This document shows positions 30,781-43,214 of a stretch of DNA of 64,000 nt, piece by piece. Under the pieces are notes generated by a model that made no database searches, was not told the DNA's origin, and saw nothing but the letters and a program-made list of their open reading frames with translations. Position numbers and translations under genes: made by a program. Where the stretch lies: positions 40,980,165 through 41,044,164 of the forward strand of contig OX424564.1 in NCBI GenBank assembly GCA_949152475.1, read 5' to 3'. Position 1 is the first letter of the stretch. Each line of letters starts with the position of its first letter. This DNA comes from Terebella lapidaria. Taxonomy: Eukaryota > Annelida > Polychaeta > Terebellida > Terebellidae.

Positions 30781-33700
30781 CACATTTTTAGGTTACCGGA
30801 CCTTTGGTCCGATAACCTATTGGCATGGCGTTCCGTCCGTCCGTCCGTCCGTCCGTCCGTCCGTCCGTCCGTCCGGGCAAACGGAACGGAGTTTTGGGGA
30901 TTTCTTAGGGGGAATAAAGCTGAAAACGCCCCACAACCACAGTTTAAGCCAAAAGTGCGGTCTTATGGGGATTTTTTCAGGACTTATGGGGAAAGTTAAG
31001 ATAGGAAATTTAACATTGGGTCCGCCCGTAACGCCCATCCGTTCACCCGTCCGTCCGTCCGTCCGTCCGTCCGTCCGGCCGTCCGTCCGGCGTTAACATT
31101 TTTATCTTTAAAGTTAACGATCAAATCTTTCTGAAATTTTGCACAAAAATGCCTAAAAATATTTTGAGAAGGAGGTAATTTTTTGTTTTTTGATTTTCGC
31201 ATTTTTTTCAAAATGGCGGTCGTTTTTGTCGAAAAACGCTCAATTTTGGACTTTGACGGCCATTTTCTCAAAAACTGTCTGATCAGTTTTGAGTTTTTGG
31301 TTTCAAAAGATTCCCCTCATATACCTCTGTGATATGTATAAGTTTGGTTGCCCTAAATTCGCCGGTTTTCGTGTGGCGGCCATTTAGAATTTTTGGCGGG
31401 TCGGCGAAAAAATTTTTTTTCGCCCCAAATCGCATCACTAACCATTTTGGGCCATTTCTAGGGCAAAAAAAATTTTTCACCCTTTGAAAAAAATTTTGGA
31501 CTTGGAAAATTTTCGGCACTTTTTTCCTTCATAATGGGAGCTGTCAGGACTGTACTCATAGAACGCTTGAAGATAGAGCTTAGAAATTGGCATTTTCAAA
31601 TGGGAAGTCATATATGGCGACTTGTGTGGTGACCTTGAATTTGACCTTCGATGACCTTGAAAGGTCAAAACAGCCATTTTGGGGTCAAAAAATGCCCAGA
31701 TTTGCCTCTATAGATGAAATGCTTGCAGATAGAGCTCATGTTTGCATTATGAGCATATAGGAAGACATATATGGCACAACTAACGATGACCTTGAACTTG
31801 ACGTCAGATGACCTTGAGTGCCAAATGTCCGACTTGGAATGTGTAAATTGACCTGAGCGGCCTAAACGATTCCACCCAACATATAGAATATCAAATGCGG
31901 CACACATACTTGTAATGGTAACATTGAAGTTCATACGGATGACCTTGATTGGTAAATCCCAAGGTCATATGTTTACACTGCGAACATTGATTGGTAAAAG
32001 GTCTGTTACCTGCCAATGCTGCCATGGCCAAACCAAAATTGTACGGTAACCTATCTTAGCCTTTGGGCTAATTTTATCTTTTTAGGTTACCGGACCTATG
32101 GTCCGATAACCTATTGGCATGGCGTTGCGTCCGTCGTCGTCGTCGTCGTCGTCGTCCACATTTTTATCTTTTTTGTTTACAGGCGAATTTTTCTGAAATT
32201 TTGCAGAAAAATACTTAAAAATAATTCAAGAAGGAGGTATTTTTTAGTTTTTTGATTTTCGCTTTTTCTTCAAAATGGCGGCCGTTTTCGACGAAAAAGG
32301 CCTGATTTTGGACTTTGGCGGCCATTTTCTCAAAATCTGTTCAGTAACTTTTTTAGGTTACCGGACCTTTGGTCCGATAACCTATTGGCATGGCGTTGCG
32401 TCCGTCGTCCGTCCGTCCGTCCGTCCGTCCGTCCGGCCGTCCGTCCGGCGTTAACATTTTTATCTTTAAAGTTAACGATCGAATCTTTCTGAAATTTTGC
32501 ACAAAAATGCCTACAAATATTTTGAGAAGGAGGTATTTTTTTGTTTTTTGATTTTCGCATTTTTTTTAAAATGGCGGCCGTTTTTGTCGAAAAACGCTCA
32601 ATTTTGGACTTTGACGGCCATTTTCTCAAAAACTGTCTGATCAGTTTTGAGTTTTTGGTTTCAAAAGATTCCCCTCATATACCTCTGTGATATGTATAAG
32701 TTTGGTTGCCCTAAATCTGCCGGTTTCCGTGTGGCGGCCATTTTGAATTTTTGGCGGGTCGGCGTAAAAAAAAATTTTCGCCCCAAATCGCATTACTATC
32801 CATTTTGTGCCATTTCTAGGGCAAAAAAAATTTTTCACCCTTTGAAAAAAATTTTGGACTTAGAAAATTTTCGGCACTTTTTTCCTTCATAATGGCCGCT
32901 GTCAGGACTGTACTCATAGAACGCTTGAAGATAGAGCTTAGAAATTGGCACTTTCAAATGGGAAGTCATATATGGCGACTTGTGTGGTGACCTTGAATTT
33001 GACCTTGGATGACCTTGAAAGGTCAAAACAGCCATTTTTGGGTCGAAAAACGCTCAAATTTGCACCTGGTCTGTATTTTCTCCAAAACTGTCTGATCAGT
33101 TTTGAGATTTTTGCTTGAAAAGATTCCTCTTCTAAATATACCTCTGTGACGTGTATAAGTTTTGTTGCCCTTGAATCGCCGATCTCAGTGTGGCGGCCAT
33201 TTTGAATTTTTGACGAGTCGGCGAAAAAAAATTTCTTCGCCCCAAATCGCATTACTATCCGTTTTGGGCCATTTCTAGGCAAAAAAAATTTTCACCCTTT
33301 GAAAAAACTTTTGGACTTAGAAAATTTTCGGCACTTTTTTCCTTCATAATGGGAGCTGTCATGACTGTAATCATAGAACGCTTGAAGAGAAAGCTTAGAA
33401 ATTGGCATTTTCAAATGGGAAGTCATATATGGCGACTTGTGTGGTGACCTTGAATTTGACCTTCGATGACCTTGAAAGTTCAAAACAGCCATTTTGGGGT
33501 CAAAAAATGCCCAGATTTGCCTCTATAGATGAAATGCTTGCAGATAGAGCTCATGTTTGCATTATGAACATATAGGAAGACATATATGGCACAACTAATG
33601 ATGACCTTGAACTTGACGTCAGATGACCTTGAGTGCCAAATGTCTGACTTGGAATGTGTAAATTGACCTGAGCGGCCTAAACGATTCCACCCAACATATA

Positions 33701-36700
33701 GAATATCAAATGCTGCACACATACATGTAATGGTTACATCGAAGTTCATACGGATGACCTTGATTGGTAAATCCCAAGGTCATATGTTTACACTGCGAAC
33801 CTTGATTGGTAAATCTCAAGGTCTGTTACCTGCCAATGCTGCCATGGCCAAACCAAAATTGTCCGGTAACCTATCTTAGCCTTTGGGCTAATTTTTAGGT
33901 TACCGGACCTTTGGTCCGATAACCTATTGGCATGGCGTTGCGTCCGTCGTCCGTCCGTCCGTCCGTCCGGCGTTAACATTTTTATCTTTAAAGTTAACGA
34001 TCGAATCTTTCTGAAATTTTGCACAAAAATGCCTAAAAATATTTTGAGAAGGAGGTATTTTTTTGTTTTTTGATTTTCGCATTTTTTTCAAAATGGCGGC
34101 CGTTTTTGTCGAAAAACGCTCAATTTTGGACTTTGACAGCCATTTTCTCAAAAACTGTCTGATCAGTTTTGAGTTTTTGGTTTCAAAAGATTCCCCTCAT
34201 ATACCTCTGTGATATGTATAAGTTTGGTTGCCCTAAATCTGCCGGTTTTCGTGTGGCGGCCATTTTGAATTTTTGGCGGGTCGGCGAAAAAAAAAATTTT
34301 CGCCCCAGATCGCATTACTATCCATTTTGGGCCATTTCTAGAGCAAAAAAAAATTTTCACCCTTTGAAAAAAATTTTGGACTCAGAAAATTTTCGGCACT
34401 TTTTCCCTTCATAATGGGAGCTGTCAGGACTGTACTCATAGAACGCTTGAAGATAGAGCTTAGAAATTGGCACTTTCAAATGGGAAGTCATATATGGCGA
34501 CTTGTGTGGTGACCTTGAATTTGACCTTGGATGACCTTGAAAGGTCAAAACAGCCATTTTTGGGTCGAAAAACGCTCAAATTTGCACCTGGTCTGTATTT
34601 TCTCAAAAACTCTCTGATCAGTTTTGAGATTTTTGCTTAAAAAGATTCCTCTTATATACCTCTGCGACGTGTATAAGTTTTGTTGCCCTTGAATCGCCGA
34701 TCTCAGTGTGGCGGCCATTTTGAATTTTTGACGAGTTGGCGAAAAAAAATTTTTTCGCCCCAAATAACATTACTATCCATTTTGGGCCATTTCTAGGCAA
34801 AAAAAAATTTTCACCCTTTGAAAAAAATTTTGGACTTAGAAAATTTTCGGCACTTTTTTCCTTCATAATGGGAGCTGTCAGGACTGTACTCATAGAACGC
34901 TTGAAGATAGAGCTTAGAAATTGGCACTTTCAAATCGGAAGTCATATATGGCGACTTGTGTGGTGACCTTGAATTTGACCTTGGATGACCTTGAAAGGTC
35001 GAAACAGCCATTTTGGGGTCAAAAAATGCCCAGATTTGCCTTTGTAGATGAAATGCTTGCAGATAGAGCTCCTGTTTGCATTATGAACATATAGGAAGAC
35101 ATATATGGCACAACTAATGATGACCTTGAACTTGACGTCAGATGACCTTGAGTGCCAAATGTCTGACTTGGAATGTGTAAATTGACCTGAGCGGCCTAAA
35201 CGATTCCACCCAACATATAGAATATCAAATGCCACACACATACATGTAATGGTTACATCGAAGTTCATACGGATGACCTTGATTGGTAAATCCCAAGGTC
35301 ATATGTTTACACTGCGAACTTTGATTGGTAAATCTCAAGGTCTGTTACCTGCCAATGCTGCCATGGCCAAACCAAAATTGTCCGGTAACCTATCTTAGCC
35401 TTTGGGCTAATTTTTTGACGAGTCGGCGAAAAAAAATTTGTTCGCCCCAAATAACATTACTATCCATTTTTCGGCCATTTCTAGGCAAAAAAAAATGTTC
35501 ACCCTTTGAAAAAAATTTTGGACTTAGAAAATTTTCGGCACTTTTTTCCTTCATAATGGGAGCTGTCAGGACTGTACTCATAGAACGCTTGAAGATAGAG
35601 CTTAGAAATTGGCACTTTCAAATGGGAAGTCATATATGGCGACTTGTGTGGTGACCTTGAATTTGACCGTCGATGACCTTGAAAGGTCAAAACAGCCATT
35701 TTGGGGTCAAAAAATGCCCAGATTTGCCTTTGTAGATGAAATGCTTGCAGATAGAGCTCATGTTTGCATTATGAACATATAGGAAGACATATATGGCACA
35801 ACTAATGATGACCTTGAACTTGACGTCAGATGACCTTGAGTGCCAAATGTCTGACTTGGAATGTGTAAATTGACCTGAGCGGCCTAAACGATTCCACTCA
35901 ACATATAGAATATCAAATGCCGCACACATACATGTAATGGTTACATCGAGGTTCATACGGATGACCTTGATTGGTAAATCCCAAGGTCATATGTTTACAC
36001 TGCGAACCTTGATTGGTAAATCTCAAGGTCTGTTACCTGCCAATGCTGCCATGGCCAAACCAAAATTGTCCGGTAACCTATCTTAGCCTTTGGGCTAATT
36101 TTTCTCTTTGATACATAAGACTCCTCATATGTACTTCTATGATGTCTATAAATTTCGTTGCGCTTGAATCGCTCGAAGTGGGGCCATTTTGGCCCAAACT
36201 CGGCCCAAATGGGACTTTCCCATGTTAAATTCTCCTATGCTTTATAATGGGACACATTAAAGCCTAATATCTCACTTAATATTGAGATTAGAGACTAGGA
36301 ATCAATTGTGGACATATAGGAAATGATATATGCCGAATATTCTGATGACCTTGAATTTGACCTTTGACCTCAATTTCAAGGTCACACCACAGAATGGCTA
36401 ATATCTCCATTATTATCGATTTTACAGCTTAGGGATCAATTGTGGACATATAGGAAATGATATATGCTGAATATTCTCGTGACCTTGAATTTGACTTCTG
36501 ACCTCAGTTTCAAGGTCAGAGCACAAAATGGCTAATATCTTGCTTATTATTGACTTTACAGTGTAGGAATCAATTATGAACTTATAGGAAATGATATATG
36601 CAGATTATTGTCATGACCTTGAATTTGACCTTTGACCTCCTTTTCAAGATCGCAGGACAAAATAGCTAATATCTCGCTTATTATCGATTTTACAGCTTAG

Positions 36701-39629
36701 GAATCAATTATGAACATATAGGAAATGATATATGCTGAATATTGCTATGACCTTGGATTTGACCTTTGACCTCATTTTCAAGGTCAGAGAACGAAATGGG
36801 TAATATCTCGCTTTTTATCGACTTTACAGCTTAGCAATCAATTGGGGACATATAGAAAATGATATAGTCTGAACATTGTCATGACTTTGAACTTCACCTT
36901 TGACCTAATTTCCAAGGTCACAGGACAAAATGGCTAATGGCTTGCTCATTATGGACTTTACAGCTTAGGAATCAATTATGAACATATAGGAAATGATATA
37001 TGCTGAATATTGCTATGACCTTGAATTCGACCTTTGACCTCATTTTCAAGGTCACAGGACATAATGGCTAATATCTCGCTTATTATTGACTTGACAGCTT
37101 AGGAATTAATTGTGGACATACTAGAAATGACATATGCCGAATATTATCGTGTCCTTGAATTGACCAATGACGTTTTTTAAAGGTCACGGGACAAAATACT
37201 AATATCTAAAATATATATTGTCCGGTAACCTTTCTTAGCCCTTGGGCTAATTTTTTTGTTTATGGGCGAATTTTTCTGAAATTTTGCACAAAAATACTTA
37301 AAAATAATTCAAGAAGGAGGTATTTTTTAGTTTTTTGATTTCCGCATTTTTTTCAAAATGGCGGCCGTTTTCGTCAAAACATGCCTGATTTTGGACTTTG
37401 GCGGCCATTTTCTCAAAATCTGTTCAGTAACTTTTTTTCTTTTTGATACATAACACTCCTCATATGTACTTCTATGATGTCTATAAATTTCGTTGCGCTT
37501 GAATCGCTCGAAGTGGGCCATTTTGGCCCAAACTCGGCCCAAATGGGACTTTCCCATGTTAAATTCCCCTATGCCTCATAATGGGACACATTATGCCTAA
37601 TATCTCACCTAATATTGAGATTAGAGACTAGGAATCAATTGTGGACATATAGGAAATGATATATCCTGAATATTCTCGTGACCTTGAATTTGACCTCTGA
37701 CCTCAGTTTCAAGGTCAGAGCACAAAATGGCTTATATCTTGCTTATTATTGACTCTACAGCTTAGGAATCAATTGTCGACATATAGGAAATGATATATGC
37801 TGAATATTCTGATGACCATGAATTTGACCTTTGACCCCATTTTCAAGGTCATAAGACAAAATGGCTTATATCTCGCTCATTATCGACTCTACATCTTAGG
37901 AATCAATTGTGGACATATAGGAAATGATATATGCTGAATATTCTGATGACCATGAATTTTACCTTTGATCCCATTTTCAAGGTCATAGGACAAAATGGCT
38001 TATATCTTATTTATTATTGACTCTACAGCTTAGGAATCAATTGTGGACATATAGGAAATGATATATGCTGGTTATTCTGATGACCTTAAATTTGACCTTT
38101 GACCCCATTTTCAAGGTCATAGGACAAAATAGCTAATATCTCGCTTGTCATCGACTTTACGGCTTACGAATCAGTTCTGAACATATAGGAAATGATATAT
38201 GCAAATTATTGTCGTGACCTTGAATTTGACCTTTGACCTCATTTTCAAGGTCACAGGACAAAGTGTCTAATATCTCACTTATTATCGATTTTACAGCTTA
38301 GGAATCAATTGTGGACATATAGGAAATGATATATGCTGAATATTGTCGTGACCTTGAATTTGACCTCTGACCTCATTTTCGAGGTCCAAGTACAAACTGG
38401 CTCATATCTTGCTCCTCTATTGACTGTATGGCTTGGGAATCAATTGTGGACATATAGAAAATGATATACACTGAATATTTTGATGACCTTAAATTTGACC
38501 TTTTGCCTTCATTTTCAAGGCCACAGCACAAAATTGCTAATATCTCTCTGTTTTGAATTTACAGCTTAACAATCGACTGTGGACATGATATATGCTTAAT
38601 ATTATATATGCTGAATATTCTTTTGACCTTGACTTTAGCCAGTGACCTGGCTAACATCTAAAATATTAAACATTGTCCGGTAACCTATCTTTGGCCCTTG
38701 GCCTAATTTTATTTTTAAAGTTTACATTCCAATCTTTTCGAAAATTAGGGGAAAGATACCTTTTTCGAGAAGGAGGTATTTTTTAGACTTTTAAATTTTT
38801 TTCAAAATGGCGGCCGTTTTCGGCGAAAAATGGTCAACTTTGAACTTTGGCGGCCATTTTCTCACAAACTGTTTGATCAGATTTGAGTTTTTTGTTTAAA
38901 AAAATTCTCCTTATGTACCTCTGTGATGTGTATAAGTTTGGTTGCCCTTGAATTGCCGGTCTGCGTATGGTGGCCATTTTGAATTTTCGACGGGTTGACG
39001 AAAAAAAAATTTTTTGTCCCAAATCTGGACAATTTTTGTCCCATTTCTGGACAAAAAATTTTTTCACCCTTTGAAAAAAATTTTGGACTTAAAAAATTTT
39101 CCACACTTTTTCCCTTCATAATGGGAGCTGCCAGGACTGTACTCTTAGAACGCCTGACGATAGAGCTTAGAAATTGGCACTTTCAAATGGGAAGTCATAT
39201 ATCGCGACTTGTGTGGTGACCTTGAATTTTACCTTGGATGACCTTGAAAGGTCAAATAAGCCATTTTGGGGTCAAAAAATGCCCATATTTGCTTCTACAG
39301 ATGAAATACTTGTAGATAGAGCTTAAGTTTGCATTATGAGCATATATGAAGTCATATATGGAACAACTGATGATGACCTTGAGCCTCAAATAATATGAAA
39401 ACATATATGTATGTGCACCGTCAGTTTGACACATCACCGCCACGAAAATATATTTATCGAATATCAAACAATAAACCTAAAATTTGAAAATCTGATATAC
39501 TTATATGATTGATAATTTACTCTTTATAATAGCAAAAACCCACATGCACATGTCTCTGACAGGAAATTTACACGTGACCCATATGTATGTTTTGATATCT
39601 AATTATCTACTGTTGGATTCATATAATTA

Positions 39630-39695
<66 letters not shown>

Positions 39696-42600
39696 TTGTA
39701 AAGGGGCTTGGTTGTGCGTGACTGGCTCGGGATGGGTACAGTAGATGTTTGTGTGTGAGTTGTATGGGGGTAGGTGTGTGTGCAGGTGGGTAACATGGGG
39801 GGGGGGGGTGGGGGGGGGTGTAGGTGTGTGTGAATATTCAGCGAAAATATCAAAGAGTAAATTTTGTATATAGTATATAGTGGATACTATTGTAAAGTAT
39901 GTAAATATAGAACAATATGATGTTTATGTGTATTAGACGGACTGGAAGGAACAACAATTTATTGTAAAGGATATGATGTTTGTGTATATGGTGTGAGGTG
40001 ACTGGTTTTAATTACAGGTGTTTACAGCCCTCGGGTTACAAGCTACGCTTTTGTAAACACCTGGGATGTGTCCTATATTCTTGTACTATTTTGAATTATT
40101 ATGTATTATGTTATATGCACATCTCGAATGAAATACAATACAATACAATACAAATTGTGACATAGCAGTTCACAAAGATGACCTTGATTGGTAAATCCCA
40201 AGGTCATATGTCACCTGCCATACTTGAAACCAAAATTGTCCAGTAACCTATCATAGCCCTTGGGCTAATGTTTTCTTTTTCATGCATCACACTCCTTGTG
40301 TGTACCCCTGTGACATGTATAAATTTAGTTGCTTTTGAATCGCTCAAAATGGGCCATTTTGGGCCCAAACTCGGCCCAAATGGGACTTTCCCATGTTAAA
40401 CTCTCGTATGCTTTATAATGGGACACATTATGCCTAATATCTCATTTAATATCGAGATTAGAAACTAGGAATAAATTGTGGACATATAGGAAATGATATA
40501 TGCTGAATATTCTCATGACCTTGAATTTGACCTGTGACCTCAGTTTCAAGGTCAGAGCACTAAATGGCTAATATCTCGCTTATTATCGACTTTACAGCCT
40601 AGAAATCAGTTGTGGACATATAGGAAATGATATATGCCGTATATTCTGATGACCTTGAATTGACCTTTGACCTCATTCACAGGACAAAATGGCTAATATC
40701 TCACTTCTTTTCGACTTTACAGCTAAGGAATCAATCACGAACATATAGGAAATGATATATGCAGGCTCTTGTCATGACCTTGAATTTGACCTCTGACCTC
40801 ACTTCCAAGGTCAAGTGCACAAAATGGCTAATATCTCGCTTATTACTGACGTTACAGCTTAGAAATCAATTCTGAACATATAGGAAATGATATGCTGAAT
40901 ATTCTGATTGCCTTGAATTTGACCTCATTTTCAAGGTCAGAGCACAAAATGGCTAATATCTCGCTTATTATTTACTTTTCAGCTTGGGAATCAATTGTGG
41001 ACATATAAGAAATAATATATACTGAATATTCTTGTGACTTTGAATATGACCTTTAATCTCATTTTCGAAGTCAGAGCACGAAATGGCGCATATTTCACTT
41101 GTTGTCAACTTTACTGCTCACGAATGAATTGTGGACATATAGGAAATGAAATACATGTATGCTGAATATACTCACCTATTGGCTAGCCGGTAAGCTACAG
41201 GTGCCTTGGGCCCATGTTTAAAAAATCTGTTCTTAAGTGGAAATGTATTGACCAATTGGCAGATTCCGAGGAAGAGCTGCGAGTTAAAAGTGTCTGTCTG
41301 GAAATTTTTTGTCGACTTCTGTCTACGGTGAGCACATTCATTGGAGTTGCAGCTTTCACCTCCAGAGAAGAACTAACAATTCAACATCTAGAAAATGTCC
41401 TGAATTAATTTGAGATACTGTCTATGCTTCCAGAAATATGGCGAGGCACTGAGCAATTCTCTAGCCGAGCGTGACGATCTAATGGATTACGTCTTCACAC
41501 TACTAGCTTTTGACAAGACATGTCTGACATCCTGCTCGTTTATGGAAGACCTTCTTCAGGCCAGGAAACTCGTTCTCAACCTCAACAACATCAGTGAGTA
41601 CCTGCTTCTTGTTTGAACACTGATCACCTGTAGCAAATCTAGCTTTAACAAGTACAGATATACTGGTAAAAAAAATAACCTCTTGGTCTGCATTTAGTGA
41701 CTAGAAATACAGTTTTTACCAAAAACTAAGAATAACCAGCTTTCTTGGGCCTTTCCTTATGTTCACTTTTGTTTACTTTCCCGAATAGCGAACCTCAAGA
41801 AGCTCATCACTTTTCTTGATGACCAAAAACTGGCGAACTTCTGCAGAATTCTGGCTGTGACAATATCTGACTTGGATATATATGAGGATAAATCATCATT
41901 GTTTGCTCAACACAAACAGAAAAGTACTAAGGGATTCGTCAATGTCCGGGACGTCAATCAGGAACTCCTTTTGGGTTAGTGGTCCATAAAAAAAGCAGAG
42001 TATTACAGGCATATCGGCAGGTTTTGTACGGGTTCTTTTTAAGTACCGGATCTTTGGTCTGATAACATATTGACGAGGTGTTGCATCCGGCGTCCGTTCA
42101 TCCTGACAAAGATTCCCAAGTTAGGGGCCTGAATAAGCTGAAAAAGGCCCCCAAATACATGTATGGTTCAAGCCAAAAGTTCAATTTTGAGTGCCATTGT
42201 AGGTTACCGGACCCATGGTTAGATAACCTATCCGTCCATCCGGGCGGACACAGAGGTATTTGAATGTGTGACTAGAAAAGGCACACAACTATTAGTTGTG
42301 AGGAAATTTCTTCTTGTGTGCCTATTTTAGCTCACCGGCTGAAAGCCGTAGAGCTTTTGGAATGCATTGACTGTGTCTGTCGCCTCATGTTTTCATGACT
42401 CGAATCTTCTCAGTCTAATTTACTATCCATATGGTCCCCAAACTTGAAATACTGCTCGGTTATTGTGTGTTCTCCAAAAGTTGCTCAGGATTTGCAGAAA
42501 TTCCGAAGCTTTCTAATAAAATTTAGGTATTAAACACCAAATTCATCATACATATGCTTATTTTAAACATACGGGTTGCGGCCAGGAATCAATATCACGT

Positions 42601-43143
42601 TAACGTGTGCGCATGTGGGACAATGCCATTACATGGTGATTGTTTGTCTTCGCATATCGACCAAGAAATGAGATTTTATCCAGTCATACAACTTTTAGGT
42701 TACCGGACTTATGGTCCGATAACCTATTGCCGTCACGTTGCGTTCATCGTCCGTCCGTCCGTTCGTCTAGCCGGGCAAACGGAACGGAGTTATGGTGATT
42801 TCTTAGGGGGAATAAAGCTGAAAATGCCCCACAACCACAGTTTAAGCCGAAAATGCGGTCTTATGGGGATTTTTTCAGGACTTATGGGGAAAGTTAAGAT
42901 AGGAAATTTAACATTGGGTCCGCCCGTAACGCCCATCCGTTCACCCGTCCGTCCGTCCGTAAACGATTTTATCTTTAAAGTTTACGGTTGAATCTTTCTG
43001 AAATTTTGCACAAAAACGCCTAAAAATATTTCGAGAGTGAGGTATTTTTAAGTTTTTTGATTTTCGCATTTTTTTAGGTTACCGGACCTATGGTCCGATA
43101 ACCTATTGGCATGGCGTTGCGTCCGTCGTCCGTCGTCCGGCGT

Positions 43144-43214
<71 letters not shown>

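Larger units (their letters stand above)
32084..37255 (+). repeat. Nested composite: type 2 unit interrupted by type 1 units
   Basis: The outer type 2 unit starts at 32084, stops at GTTCAGTAAC plus T's (32354), and resumes at 36103 with the matching body. Its 134-bp array runs at about 36260-37200 and its 3' hairpin ends at 37255. Between them stand type 1 units 32355-33896 and 33897-35414, both complete and head to tail, and a 3' fragment 35415-36102. Confidence 0.8.

Noticed and set aside
30566..31096. 176-codon serine/arginine/proline-rich ORF
   Set aside because: Reads through (GTCC)n and (GTC)n microsatellites; a repetition artefact.
39505..39744. 79-codon ORF with a long cysteine-valine tract
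   Set aside because: Translation of the (GT)n microsatellite.
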